39,592 bases of DNA from an uncultured Clostridia bacterium (GCA_947254895.1 CAMYEY010000002.1:1-39592), one strand, 5' to 3'. Counted from the stretch's first letter, positions 1 to 9,189 are shown. Made by a program: numbers and translations. The notes: generated from the sequence alone by a model not told the origin.

Positions 1-2
1 CG

Positions 3-1070
3 CATAGGGGATCCATTCTCGGCCTAATTGCGACAGAGCTGGATAAGAGGCAGGCGAACCATGATTTTAACATAGAATTACCTGATGACCTCAGGGCCCT
101 TAACCAGGATAATTTTGATCTCAGTCAAAGCAGTCTAGGCCAAGCAAGCAGAGAGACTGAGTATGAGGAGCTGGGCATAGTGTCCGATCAAATAGATACA
201 CGAGCCCAGATAAAAATCCAGGACGGCTGTAATGCCTTTTGTAGTTTTTGTGCCATACCCTTGGCGAGGGGACGCCTCCGGTCACGCAGTAGGAAAAATA
301 TCATTAAGGAAGCTGAGATGTTAGCCCAAAAAGGGCACAAAGAAGTTGTCCTGACGGGTATACATATTTGCTCTTTCGAGAAGGAACAAGGTCGAAATAG
401 TGATGCTTTGGCTGAACTTTGTCTTGAGCTCAATAGGATTAAAGGTCTGGCCAGAATTCGTCTAGGCTCACTGGAGCCGCTTTCTATCTCAAAGTCCTTT
501 ATTCAAATTTTGCGGCAAGCTGATAAGGTCTGCCCACACTTTCACCTGTCTCTCCAGTCGGGTAGTGATACGGTTTTGAGGAGGATGCGGCGGCGTTACC
601 TGACTGAGCAGTATAGGAGGCGGGTGCAGTTTTTACGGGAGGTCTATGATGAGCCTGCAATTTCTACTGACCTTATGGTAGGTTTTCCAGAGGAGACCGA
701 TCAGGAGTTTCAAGAAAGCTTAGATTTTGTCAAAGAAATGGAGCTTAGTAGGGTTCACGTTTTTCCTTATTCGGTCAGACCGGGTACTTTAGCTGCCCAG
801 ATGACCCAGGTACCCGCCCAGGTTATCAAGGACCGGGCTGAGACCATGCTGGTCTTGGCGGATAAGCTGGCTGAAAAATATGCCTGTAAGTTCATCGGAA
901 AGAAACAGGAGGTCTTGTTTGAAGATGAAGAAGGGGGCTGTAAGCGTGGCTACACAGACCGTTATGTTCGGGTATATGCAGATAAGCTTGATATACAAAC
1001 AGGAGAAATTAAAGAGCTCTTAATAATTGGACAGGAAAAAGGCGACTTAAGGGGCCAAATAGTATGTTAA
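3..1070 (+). CDS. mtaB: tRNA t6A37 methylthiotransferase MtaB, 5' part missing
   Basis: A radical-SAM methylthiotransferase that adds a methylthio group to N6-threonylcarbamoyladenosine 37 of ANN-decoding tRNAs. The frame is open from base 3, so the gene begins outside the window; the GTG at 180 is an internal codon. Seen directly: the radical-SAM cluster motif CNAFCSFC (bases 228-251) with three cysteines spaced CxxxCxxC, then LTGIHI, the LQSGSD motif and the RRMRRRY stretch typical of MtaB rather than MiaB, and a C-terminal region of TRAM length. The N-terminal UPF0004 domain is mostly outside the window. It is followed after 51 bases by ireB on the same strand. The call is secure at family level; MtaB versus another MiaB-like subgroup rests on the RRMRRRY-type motif. 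Confidence 0.9.
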   Translation, partial: HRGSILGLIATELDKRQANHDFNIELPDDLRALNQDNFDLSQSSLGQASRETEYEELGIVSDQIDTRAQIKIQDGCNAFCSFCAIPLARGRLRSRSRKNIIKEAEMLAQKGHKEVVLTGIHICSFEKEQGRNSDALAELCLELNRIKGLARIRLGSLEPLSISKSFIQILRQADKVCPHFHLSLQSGSDTVLRRMRRRYLTEQYRRRVQFLREVYDEPAISTDLMVGFPEETDQEFQESLDFVKEMELSRVHVFPYSVRPGTLAAQMTQVPAQVIKDRAETMLVLADKLAEKYACKFIGKKQEVLFEDEEGGCKRGYTDRYVRVYADKLDIQTGEIKELLIIGQEKGDLRGQIVC

Positions 1071-1121
1071 AATATTTAGCGAAAGATTTTAATGAACCTA
1101 GACATAGGATGTGAGGAAATA

Positions 1122-1373
1122 ATGACAAATCAAGAGACTGCAAAATTTTTAATGAGCACAGATCGGAAGACTGAGGCTGCCAAGATCATGTCCCAAGTCA
1201 TGGCCGCTCTTCAGGAAAAAGGTTATAACCCTAAAAACCAGTTGGTGGGTTATTTCATTTCAGGGGATCCAACCTACATAACGAATCATAAAAATGCCCG
1301 GGCTATCATTTCAAAGATGGAGCGGGACGAGCTTTTAGAAGTTATTCTAACAGACTATTTAGAGCGTATCTGA
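1122..1373 (+). CDS. ireB: IreB family regulatory phosphoprotein (DUF965/UPF0297)
   Basis: A small (83 aa) cytosolic protein of the IreB/YrzL family, known in Enterococcus as a substrate of the Ser/Thr kinase IreK that modulates cephalosporin resistance. The family signature is visible: an N-terminal Thr-rich segment, AAKIMSQVMAALQEKGYNP, then QLVGYFISGDPTYITNHKNA and a C-terminal ERDELLEVILTDYL. I chose ATG 1122 because GTGAGGAA lies just upstream and the length then matches the family; an upstream in-frame ATG at 1092 would add ten atypical residues. The stop overlaps the ruvX start by one base (TGATG), implying translational coupling. No IreK-type kinase is in the window. Confidence 0.93.
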   Translation: MTNQETAKFLMSTDRKTEAAKIMSQVMAALQEKGYNPKNQLVGYFISGDPTYITNHKNARAIISKMERDELLEVILTDYLERI

Positions 1374-1810
1374 TGACTCAAGCTAAACCTAGTGGCCGTT
1401 ATTTAGCTATTGATTATGGCAGTGTACGGGTAGGCCTAGCCCTGAGTGACCCCCTGGGTATGATTGCTAGCGGTTATAAGACCCTGAACCACAAGGGGAA
1501 AGACAAGGTAGAGTTGGCCGAAGAAATTCGACAAATCGTTGAAGCTGAAGGGGTAACGACCATCTTGCTTGGCCTGCCTCGTAGGACAGATGGTAAACTG
1601 GGTGAAAAGGAGCTGGAGGTACGAGAATTTGCTCAAGTCCTTGAAACTGCGACTGGTTTTAAACCGATTTTTCTTGATGAGAGGTATACGACAACTTTAG
1701 CCCACCGCTATATGCAAACACTGGGAGTGAAGCAGGCCAAAAAACGGGATATCGTTGACCAGGTTGCCGCTGAGATCCTACTCCAAGATTTCTTGAACAG
1801 ACATAGTTAG
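1373..1810 (+). CDS. ruvX: YqgF/RuvX family RNase H-fold nuclease
   Basis: A 145-aa RNase H-like protein of the YqgF family, variously described as a putative Holliday junction resolvase and as a pre-16S rRNA 5'-end nuclease. The three acidic motifs are present: AIDYGSVRVGLALSD at the N-terminus, LLGLPRRTDG with the central strand, LDERYTT and the C-terminal DQVAAEILLQDFL, whose Asp completes the site. It overlaps ireB by one base, the usual clostridial ireB-ruvX pair. Full family length with no oddities. Confidence 0.93.
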   Translation: MTQAKPSGRYLAIDYGSVRVGLALSDPLGMIASGYKTLNHKGKDKVELAEEIRQIVEAEGVTTILLGLPRRTDGKLGEKELEVREFAQVLETATGFKPIFLDERYTTTLAHRYMQTLGVKQAKKRDIVDQVAAEILLQDFLNRHS

Positions 1811-1911
1811 CATTTTAGGCTGATTCCGGATATTATTATCTACTGACTGTGTGAAAAACACGGGGATTATGCAATAATACCAGATGAATATTAACCAACG
1901 GAGGAAGTATA

Positions 1912-2295
1912 ATGTTAAACGATAAAATTTACCGGCACCATAACCATGACAGTGCGTGTGGTTGTGGACATGACCATGACCATGATCATGAACATGAATG
2001 GATGGATGAAAATGTCGATTTTGGTGATTCAGTTATCCAGATTGAGGATGAAGAATCAGGTGAGACTTACGACTTTGCCATCGCAGATGACTTTGAGTAT
2101 GAAGACCAGCTTTACTATGTGTTAGTTCCCGTTTCCGATGATCCTGAGGAAGAGATGGTTTACGTTATAGCAAGAGCTGTCGAAGAAGATGGTGAACATT
2201 ATATAGAAACCTTATCTGACGAAGAAAATGAGACAGTTTATGCAGTCTATGACCAAATTTTAGAGGAGTCGCTTGCAGAAGACGACGCAGATTAG
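1912..2295 (+). CDS. DUF1292 protein with His/Asp-rich N-terminus
   Basis: A 127-aa acidic protein of the DUF1292 (YrzB) family, which habitually follows ireB-ruvX and has no established function. The DUF1292 core runs from about residue 42 (VIQIEDEESGETYDFAIADDF) through DQLYYVLVPV to the C-terminus. Ahead of it lies an unusual stretch, residues about 7-30, with HDHDHDHEHEW and CGCG, which looks like a metal-binding (Zn/Ni/Co) tail. A strong ribosome site, ACGGAGGAAG, sits 6-10 bases before ATG 1912. The 101-base gap from ruvX leaves room for its own promoter. Confidence 0.85.
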   Translation: MLNDKIYRHHNHDSACGCGHDHDHDHEHEWMDENVDFGDSVIQIEDEESGETYDFAIADDFEYEDQLYYVLVPVSDDPEEEMVYVIARAVEEDGEHYIETLSDEENETVYAVYDQILEESLAEDDAD

Positions 2296-2389
2296 GTACT
2301 GACGATCTCTTTGTAAATCTAGAACAATGAACTGTGATTGAACGGCTGTTGAGTTTCTCAATGGCCTACTGATACTTACTGAAGAATGA

Positions 2390-2824
2390 GTGGAGTGCAT
2401 GCAGGATAAGCAAATCAGGAGAATTCGTGTAGATAGTGAGGAGCCAGGGCCTATTAGGATTTCAGGACCTGAACGCCCATCTAGTGCCCCTGTACCTGAT
2501 AAGCTCGATAGGTCCAGGCAGATCCGGGCTAAGTCTACAAGAAGACGTAAGGCAGCAGAAGATGAAGTTTTAGCTGTTATAGTGGACCAGAGAAACGGTC
2601 ATACTTACTATGTTTCGATTATAGACAATTTCAAATATAAGGGCATTGACTATGCTGTTATGTACAACTATAGGGCAGAAGACTATGAGCGAACCATGCC
2701 TGAAATTTTGATCATGCGTGCGTTTCGCGAGCACAATGAGCAATATTTTAGTTCAATCAGAGATAGTAAGGAACTTAACACGATTTTTGATGTCTTTTAT
2801 AACCGTTATCAGGAGTCTATTTAG
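2390..2824 (+). CDS. Second DUF1292-like protein
   Basis: A 144-aa protein whose second half (from about residue 58, DEVLAVIVDQRNGHTYYVSI) resembles the DUF1292 fold: a nucleic-acid-like beta core followed by IDNFKYKGIDYAVMY and a C-terminal helix. The first 55 residues are basic and Pro/Arg-rich (SRQIRAKSTRRRKAAED) and probably disordered. The start is uncertain: GTG 2390 is used; ATG 2399 is possible with GGAG only three bases upstream. It lies 94 bases after the first DUF1292 gene and 10 bases before the next gene. Function unknown. Confidence 0.65.
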   Translation: MECMQDKQIRRIRVDSEEPGPIRISGPERPSSAPVPDKLDRSRQIRAKSTRRRKAAEDEVLAVIVDQRNGHTYYVSIIDNFKYKGIDYAVMYNYRAEDYERTMPEILIMRAFREHNEQYFSSIRDSKELNTIFDVFYNRYQESI

Positions 2825-2834
2825 AGGTGAATGA

Positions 2835-3755
2835 ATGACTTTTAATGCACTCCCGGCCTTGTCTATTGACCTGGCGGGAGACTACCAGAATTACTTTAAG
2901 CAAAGTCATACAAAGTTGGCTGATGCTTGTCCTAATTCCCGTTTTGCTTGGAATTTGGGTTACCGTTACAGATATTTGTTGGCAGCTGATTGCCTAACTT
3001 TGGTATCCGATGGAGGTGTTTTTACCAAACCTCATTTTAGTTTGCCGCTTGGCCCTCTGGATGGAGATAGGCTAGAGCAAATTTTAACTGACCTGGATGA
3101 AATTTTCACCGAGAAAAACTGGCCTTTGACAGCTATGTTTGTTGATGAGAGTTATCTTCCATATTTTGAGGAGCTGGGCCACTACCAAGCTGAAATCAGT
3201 TTTGATGAGGATTTTTCTGACTATGTTTACGTTGGAAGTAAGTTAGCTGGGCTTAAGGGTAAAGACTACCGAGCTAAACGAAACCATGTCAACAAATTTA
3301 TAAGAGACTATCCTTCCTTCAGTTACCGCAAGCTGACTAAGTCCGACAAGGCGAGGGCAGTTGAATTGGTTAGAAGTTGGTGTGAAGAGAAGGAGATCGA
3401 TTGTGGTGATCCTTTGCTCAGCGACTGTCAGCCGATCGGCCAACTATTTGATTATTGGGATGAACTTGAGGTGAGGGGTGGAGTCATATTTGATAATGAT
3501 TCTTTAATAGCTTTTTCTATGGGATCCTTGATAGATCAGGGGCGGGAGGCCGTTATCCATTTTGAAAAGGCGGATCCTAGTTATGAGGGCCTCTATGCGG
3601 TGATTAACCAGCTAACAGTTCTCCATGAATTTCCGGATGCTGAGCTGATCAACAGAGAGGAAGATATGGGCGATCCTGGACTCCGTTTGGCTAAAGAATC
3701 CTATTTACCCCTAAAAAAATTAAAAAAATACCGGGTTACTCTCTTAAAAAAATAA
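2835..3755 (+). CDS. DUF2156 (phosphatidylglycerol lysyltransferase-like) protein
   Basis: A 306-aa cytosolic protein resembling DUF2156, the GNAT-type catalytic half of LPG synthases/MprF, without the membrane flippase half. Visible features: an N-terminal domain with FAWNLGYRYRYLLAADCLTLVSD, a middle segment KGKDYRAKRNHVNKF typical of the family, and a C-terminal half with GGVIFDNDSLIAFSMGS, IHFEKADPSYEGLYAVINQ and NREEDMGDPGLRLAKESYLP. The NREEDMGDPGLR motif is the best diagnostic. The ribosome site AGAGGTGA precedes ATG 2835. The substrate is unknown; it may transfer an amino acid or acyl group. Confidence 0.85.
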   Translation: MTFNALPALSIDLAGDYQNYFKQSHTKLADACPNSRFAWNLGYRYRYLLAADCLTLVSDGGVFTKPHFSLPLGPLDGDRLEQILTDLDEIFTEKNWPLTAMFVDESYLPYFEELGHYQAEISFDEDFSDYVYVGSKLAGLKGKDYRAKRNHVNKFIRDYPSFSYRKLTKSDKARAVELVRSWCEEKEIDCGDPLLSDCQPIGQLFDYWDELEVRGGVIFDNDSLIAFSMGSLIDQGREAVIHFEKADPSYEGLYAVINQLTVLHEFPDAELINREEDMGDPGLRLAKESYLPLKKLKKYRVTLLKK

Positions 3756-3801
3756 TTTGCTTGCAATAGTCTCGACAAGATAAAAGAAACAAGGAAAATC
3801 T

Positions 3802-4740
3802 ATGGAAGAACAGAAACTAGACCGCTTACAAGAATTGAATGGTACCCAGGGTTATCTACCCAAAGAAAGGGTGACGGGCTGGAGAGTTTGGCTGGTTTCT
3901 TTTGCTTTTGCTATCTTCCATTACACTGTCCTTAATCTAGCCGCTATTGTTGTGGCTTGCGTGATGCTCATTGCAAGTTCCACGGATATTACTGATGTTG
4001 GTGCTTTAGAGAGCCTCCTGGTAAGTTCACAGCTGCAAAATTATGCCTCGATTTTAATGTCTTTAGTCTGTTGCCCGGCCTATTTGATCTATCTTCATCT
4101 CAGGGGAGAAAAATACAAGGGACGCTGGGGCGGGCAAAAACTCACGCTTCACAGTGCTGCTTCAGCCATCTTAGCAATTTTGGGCAGTTTGGGCTTAGTA
4201 TCTGTCCTCATTATTGGCCTGCAAATGTTATCTGGACGCTTAACTTTTGTTGGTGATTGGCTAGAAGCTTATGACGATCTAGCTCAGATGATTATCGCGG
4301 ATGATGGTAACATTATCGTGGAATTTTTAGGTACAGTTTGCTTTGTTCCTGTTGCCGAAGAGCTCCTTTTCAGGGGGATTATTTTAGGGGAACTGCGGCT
4401 GCGTTATTCAGATAAGACCAGTGTTCTTATCCAAGCTGTACTTTTTGGGATCTTTCATATGAACCCTATCCAGTCCCTCTATACTTTTATACCGGGTTTG
4501 GTTTTGGGTATCTTATGTTGTCGCACTAACAATATCATGTTACCCATCATGGGGCATATGGTCTTTAATTTTTTCGGAGGCTTGCTATATTCGCTTGCAT
4601 CGGAAACGATACTGAATGTTATTACCATGGTGGAGATTTTTGTTGCTATCTATGCGATTTACCTGATTGTCCAATTTTTCTTTAAGGCTAACCAAGAAAC
4701 TAATCAGAAAGATAAGTCATATAGTGGGATACAACTATGA
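3802..4740 (+). CDS. CPBP family intramembrane metalloprotease
   Basis: A 312-aa polytopic membrane protein of the CPBP (CAAX protease and bacteriocin-processing) family. About seven hydrophobic segments are visible. The three active-site motifs are in order: AEELLFRG (Glu-Glu with Arg, about residue 187), FGIFHMNP (His) and GHMVFNF (His and Asn). The N-terminal 25 residues are cytosolic and charged. Family members process prenylated proteins or peptides, or act in immunity to bacteriocins; nothing here fixes the substrate. The stop codon overlaps the next start (ATGA at 4737), so it is translated together with the large lipoprotein downstream, a possible partner. Confidence 0.88.
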   Translation: MEEQKLDRLQELNGTQGYLPKERVTGWRVWLVSFAFAIFHYTVLNLAAIVVACVMLIASSTDITDVGALESLLVSSQLQNYASILMSLVCCPAYLIYLHLRGEKYKGRWGGQKLTLHSAASAILAILGSLGLVSVLIIGLQMLSGRLTFVGDWLEAYDDLAQMIIADDGNIIVEFLGTVCFVPVAEELLFRGIILGELRLRYSDKTSVLIQAVLFGIFHMNPIQSLYTFIPGLVLGILCCRTNNIMLPIMGHMVFNFFGGLLYSLASETILNVITMVEIFVAIYAIYLIVQFFFKANQETNQKDKSYSGIQL

Positions 4741-7700
4741 TTTTCGGTTATAGCAGGATTAAAAAACGGGTTCTTGTGGTCCTGGCACTTTGTTTACTAG
4801 CCCTTGTTTTACCTGTTTTTCTTCTTTATGCCTGTACAAGCCGGAGGGTTGGTTCAGATAATTTAGCTGACTTTGCCCTGGCTGATGTAGTTTCACGTCA
4901 ATCTATTCATGGCTTAGGTATCAATCTTGTAAATTTTAACAATGGTAACTTATTAGACAACAATTCCTTTGAACCGCTGGCTTATCGCCAGAATTTATTG
5001 ATTGATTCGGGAGATCAAAAAACCATTAAGGTAGCCATGCCCAATGACCCTAAATCGGGGATTTATGCTGACGATTTTTTTATTGGAGCCAAGGCAAATG
5101 TCTTGACAAGAGATAGTCAAGGTAATCGTCTACTCAAAAAGACGGGGACAGTGAACCAATATAAGTCAGACCAAATCGATAGTTTTTATAAACTTCCTTT
5201 ACCGCTTGACCTACCCATGCCGCTAAAATGGCAGGCCTTAGCTGAGAATGGTCAAACGGTGATAATGGGAGGTGAGCAGGGGTATATACTCTGCTTCAAG
5301 TCCTTATCTGAAGTAGCCGTAAAACGCCTTCCCAGTAAAAAGGATATAGTTGGAGCAGCCGGCTTTGATCAGTGTTTCATGATCTTAGATGCTGAGGGTA
5401 ACCTTTATAGTTTAAGTGAGGATGGCCGTTTTAAACTGCTGGTTCAGACTGGTAAGGTCGGTTATGGGGCAGAGGTTAAATTAGGTGATTTGACTAGGAC
5501 TAAGACCCCTCATACCACTAACCAAGCCTTAACTTGGCGGGGGCTTGCTGCTAGACTTGATCAAGACGGAAATTGGAACTTTCTGGCTGTTGCTGATAAG
5601 GGCTATTATCTTTACGGTGACGAGGAAAAATGTAAGTTGAGCCGCCTTACTAAGCCGGCTGATATTAATGCAATTACGGCCACCGAAGATGGCTTTTACC
5701 TGGTAGGGCAGAAATCATTGGCTTTTTATACTAACAATGGCCTCAATTTTCGCTATCTTGACCTGACTCAAGCCGGTGATTGGCAAGCTATTTCTTCTAG
5801 AGGTCGGCAAATTCTGATTTGTGGTAAGCAAGGACAGTTAGCTTTTAGCCCAGATGGTGTGATCTTTAAAGAATTGAATCAGACCAAGCTGCGTTCGATT
5901 TTTCAAAGCGATCAGGAAGAAAGAGACAAGAAGGATGAGACTCGCGAAACCATCAAACTTAACCCGGACTTCATGGCTTGTAGTATTCTTAGCAACCGCC
6001 AATTTATCCTTCTTGACCAACAGGGGAGAATGTATTACTCAGATGATTTGGGCCAAGACTGGTTGAGCGGTCAGCAACGCTTTAAGACTGGTGACGATAC
6101 AAGTGAGTTGGCGGAAAAGCCTTATAATCTGATCAGGAGAATTTCATCGGGGCAATTGATTGCCGCCGGTAATGATGGCTCTATCCAGTATGCTATGATG
6201 GGGCTAACGATCGAACTTGATAGCGGGTTGGAGCAGGGGAAGTACCAAAATGGTGATTTGCTTCAGCTGGAGCAGTTGGCGAGTGGGCCAGCCGGACAGG
6301 TTATGCTTGACCAAGAAGATGGTGAATGGTATGTTTCAGACCCTGGAAGTGTAGAGGTCCAATTTTCTGAGTCGGCACCAGGGGGTGGCCACACTGCCTT
6401 ATCTATAGATCTTGACCGAATAGCTGACAAAGGATCAGATAAATTGACAGGTCTTTATTCTGCCCAAACTATTCAAACAGACCGGATCGAAGATGGCTTT
6501 GTGCTAAGACAAAAGTTATCCAAACAAGTTTGTCCTAAAATTAATAATAATAATTTTTTCGTCTTTGACTTTTGGGCTAAAACGGATAATCCGGATGAGT
6601 TAGAGATGACCCTCAAAATGACTAATCTCAATTTTAACTTTGAGCCGGTAGTTAAATCAGTTCAAGGAGACTGGCAAAAATATCAAGTTTTCTTTGCCCT
6701 ACCTAAGTACTCGTTAAAAGAAGGTGAGGCTCCTTGCTTAAGTTTGTCCTTTAGGGGAGGGGGTAAGATCTATTTAGATAGCTTCTGGTTGGGACCGTCA
6801 AACGAATATGGTCATGAGTATAGCCTGGCAGCTTTTACAGGAAGGAAGTCTGGGTCAATCTTACGCTTGCCTGCATGTCCTGTTGGTAGTCCTGACCTGG
6901 CATCAGAGAGTTGGTTAAATAGTGATAATGGAGTAAGTGTCTTTCATCAAGAGAACAATAAACTTTTGCTTTTTTATCAAAACAACCTAGCCTTGAGTCT
7001 AGATTTTTGCAAGGATCTTGGTTTAAATCCTTGGCTTGTGATAGATTCTCAAGCCAGTGATTTAGAGCTTAAACATTTAATGCAATACTTGTTTGGCCAA
7101 GAAAATACCGCCTACGGCAAATTGAGAGCCGATCAAGGTGCTGTTAGCCGGTATTCTGATGTTTTCCAGCAGATTTATCTAGAGATCTTGGACAGTGAAG
7201 ATAAGCTGAGCAATGATAATCAAAGGCAAACTTATGTTGACTGGGTGATCAAGAGTTTGATTGAAACCCCGGAATATCCGCAAATTAAAGATAAGGTGAT
7301 TTTTGTCGACGGGATGAAGTATAAGGATAATGTCGTTTTATCTGGTGGCGATTTCCATGCCAGTGACCTAGTCCTTGATCGCAGAATTAACAGCCTGAGT
7401 GACTTGACTAGTTTTAATGATCACCTATCTGAAATTTTACCGCGTGACATTGATAGGTCTCTAGATTCCAGGTCTGAATTGATTAGATCAACTTCTCTAG
7501 CTACATCAGACCTCAGGCTTGCTGATTTGGTAGCTAGCTCTCTTAGTCTTTTGGGGGGTAAGAAGTCTGCATCCCTGCTTGATCTTGACTATAGTCAAAT
7601 GGAAGACCAGGGTCAGTTTGCAGCATGTTTTGGTCAGCTTGGAGATTTGATTTACGGTAGTAATTTATATGACTTGACTTCAAAAATAGAACAAGATAGG

Positions 7701-7934
7701 GTAGCAGCTTTTGCCTTTGGTAGAAAGCAAAAGCGGGTGATAGTTCTGGCTAATCTGTCTGAGGAAACAGTTGGTTGTCAGGTTTCAAATCTTAACTTTG
7801 AAGGCTTTCAGGAGTTTATCTATGATCGCCAAGGAAAACTTTTAGACCAAGCAAAGGTAAAGAGACGTGACCACTCTTTCTCACTCTTGCCGGGCTCTGT
7901 CATCATTTTAACAGGAGATGATAATGGTAAATAA
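4737..7934 (+). CDS. Large lipoprotein with GH51-like scaffold and beta-propeller insert
   Basis: A 1065-aa exported protein I do not recognise as a named family. Residues 11-33 form a signal peptide ending LLYAC, a plausible lipobox with Cys33. Residues 57-80 (GLGINLVNFN, then DNNSFE) resemble the N-terminal strand of GH51 arabinofuranosidases. Residues about 161-495 contain seven short beta repeats of the YCF48/BNR type (for example GGEQGYIL, LDAEGNLYSL, CGKQGQLAFSPDG, LDQQGRMYYSDDLGQDW, AGNDGSIQY), suggesting a seven-bladed propeller. Residues 530-690 resemble a CBM4/GH51 sandwich (FDFWAKTDNP, GDWQKYQVFF, KIYLDSFWLGP). Residues 700-960 resemble a TIM barrel (LGLNPWLVID, YLFG, GKLRADQG), then a C-terminal beta domain. 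Where GH51 enzymes have a GNE acid/base motif this protein has LEILDS, so catalysis is doubtful. Possibly a carbohydrate-binding or sensing protein. Confidence 0.6.
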   Translation: MIFGYSRIKKRVLVVLALCLLALVLPVFLLYACTSRRVGSDNLADFALADVVSRQSIHGLGINLVNFNNGNLLDNNSFEPLAYRQNLLIDSGDQKTIKVAMPNDPKSGIYADDFFIGAKANVLTRDSQGNRLLKKTGTVNQYKSDQIDSFYKLPLPLDLPMPLKWQALAENGQTVIMGGEQGYILCFKSLSEVAVKRLPSKKDIVGAAGFDQCFMILDAEGNLYSLSEDGRFKLLVQTGKVGYGAEVKLGDLTRTKTPHTTNQALTWRGLAARLDQDGNWNFLAVADKGYYLYGDEEKCKLSRLTKPADINAITATEDGFYLVGQKSLAFYTNNGLNFRYLDLTQAGDWQAISSRGRQILICGKQGQLAFSPDGVIFKELNQTKLRSIFQSDQEERDKKDETRETIKLNPDFMACSILSNRQFILLDQQGRMYYSDDLGQDWLSGQQRFKTGDDTSELAEKPYNLIRRISSGQLIAAGNDGSIQYAMMGLTIELDSGLEQGKYQNGDLLQLEQLASGPAGQVMLDQEDGEWYVSDPGSVEVQFSESAPGGGHTALSIDLDRIADKGSDKLTGLYSAQTIQTDRIEDGFVLRQKLSKQVCPKINNNNFFVFDFWAKTDNPDELEMTLKMTNLNFNFEPVVKSVQGDWQKYQVFFALPKYSLKEGEAPCLSLSFRGGGKIYLDSFWLGPSNEYGHEYSLAAFTGRKSGSILRLPACPVGSPDLASESWLNSDNGVSVFHQENNKLLLFYQNNLALSLDFCKDLGLNPWLVIDSQASDLELKHLMQYLFGQENTAYGKLRADQGAVSRYSDVFQQIYLEILDSEDKLSNDNQRQTYVDWVIKSLIETPEYPQIKDKVIFVDGMKYKDNVVLSGGDFHASDLVLDRRINSLSDLTSFNDHLSEILPRDIDRSLDSRSELIRSTSLATSDLRLADLVASSLSLLGGKKSASLLDLDYSQMEDQGQFAACFGQLGDLIYGSNLYDLTSKIEQDRVAAFAFGRKQKRVIVLANLSEETVGCQVSNLNFEGFQEFIYDRQGKLLDQAKVKRRDHSFSLLPGSVIILTGDDNGK

Positions 7935-9189
7935 TTTTGATCAACTTTATTATCAAAATCCCTACATGTCAGAGTTTGTTTCTGACCTCTTATCCTATAG
8001 AGAAATGAAGGGGAGGACCTGGGTTAGGCTTAGTCAAACTTGTTTTTATCCTCTAGGTGGAGGGCAACCCGGTGATCAGGGAGAACTCCTGGTAGAAGAT
8101 CCTACAGGTTCCGGCTTGATTAAGGCCAGGTTTAGGGTCGTGGATACAATTTTGCAGGATGGCCAGGTATGGCATGGGTTAGAAAATGCATCCCTTAGCG
8201 ACCTGGAGCCTTTGCAAAAATGCAAGTTTAACGGCAAGATTGATTTTGATCGGCGTTTTGATTTTATGCAGCAACACACAGGTGAACATATAGTTTCCGG
8301 CCTGGTTAAGCAAAAATATGGCTACAACAATGTTGGGTTTAAAATCGGCGAGACGGAAACCAGTTTCGATTTTGATGGTGACCTGACTTGGTCTGAGTTG
8401 AATGAAATTGAGCTTTTAGCTAATCAAGCGGTTTACCAGAACTTGAAAATTCAGACCTACCAGCTCCAGGGTGAAGAACTCAGGAGTTGGCAATACAGGA
8501 GCAAGCTTGACCTAACAGGACCTGTTCGCTTGATTGTGATTCCCGGTTATGATCAGTGTGCTTGTGCCGGAACACATGTGGCTAGAACAGGTGAGATTGG
8601 ACAGATTAAGTTGATTAGGCGGGAGTCCTACAAGTCCGGTGTACGCCTCCATTTGGTCTGCGGTAGGAGGGCCCTCCTTTATCAGCAAAAATTACAGCAA
8701 ATTTTAAATTCTGCTGGTCAGATAATATCGGCAAATTTGGATAATTTTATAGAGCTTAGTTTAGCTAGAGAAGCTGAAATAGACCAGCTTAAGCAAGCTG
8801 CCGAAGCAAGAACCAAAGCTTGGTCTAATCTGGTTAAACAAAGGCTTGAGACAAGACAGACTAGCCTCTTAGTCAGTCCTACAATCTTTGAAAAAAAAGA
8901 ATGGCTTCCTGTGGCTCGTGATTTAGCTAGCCACCTGGATGGCTTTGTTTGCTTTTTATTTGCAAGGCCGGGGGATACACACTTTATTTTCCTCCATAGT
9001 GAAAAACTGGATGTTAAAGAATTTCTACCTGAGATGAGAGAGCAGATTGGTTTCAAAGGGGGAGGGAATGGATCTACCATACAGGGCCATATTAGTGTAG
9101 ACCTTTCAGAAGTCGAGGTGTTTTTGAAAGATGTTTCGGCTAAAAAACTGGGAAAAAACAGTGCTTTTATCCTTCTATGTCAAGATTAG
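7924..9189 (+). CDS. Alanyl-tRNA editing protein, AlaX-L type with DHHA1 domain
   Basis: A 421-aa protein corresponding to the editing and C-Ala (DHHA1) parts of alanyl-tRNA synthetase without the aminoacylation core. It should hydrolyse Ser- or Gly-mischarged tRNA-Ala in trans. The zinc/editing motifs are intact: QQHTGEHIVSGL (HTxxH) near residue 120 and CACAGTHV (CxxxH) near residue 212. An N-terminal PLGGGQPGDQG loop and a C-terminal GFKGGGNGSTIQGHI stretch (DHHA1) are also visible, with a coiled segment in between. I prefer ATG 7924 because AGGAG at 7913-7917 is six bases upstream; it overlaps the previous gene by 11 bases. Another ATG at 7918 is in frame. Confidence 0.9.
   Translation: MVNNFDQLYYQNPYMSEFVSDLLSYREMKGRTWVRLSQTCFYPLGGGQPGDQGELLVEDPTGSGLIKARFRVVDTILQDGQVWHGLENASLSDLEPLQKCKFNGKIDFDRRFDFMQQHTGEHIVSGLVKQKYGYNNVGFKIGETETSFDFDGDLTWSELNEIELLANQAVYQNLKIQTYQLQGEELRSWQYRSKLDLTGPVRLIVIPGYDQCACAGTHVARTGEIGQIKLIRRESYKSGVRLHLVCGRRALLYQQKLQQILNSAGQIISANLDNFIELSLAREAEIDQLKQAAEARTKAWSNLVKQRLETRQTSLLVSPTIFEKKEWLPVARDLASHLDGFVCFLFARPGDTHFIFLHSEKLDVKEFLPEMREQIGFKGGGNGSTIQGHISVDLSEVEVFLKDVSAKKLGKNSAFILLCQD

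Noticed and set aside
8718..9080. Minus-strand open frame of 120 codons inside the AlaX-like gene
   Set aside because: Shadow of a gene with clear conserved motifs; no ribosome site and no plausible domain.
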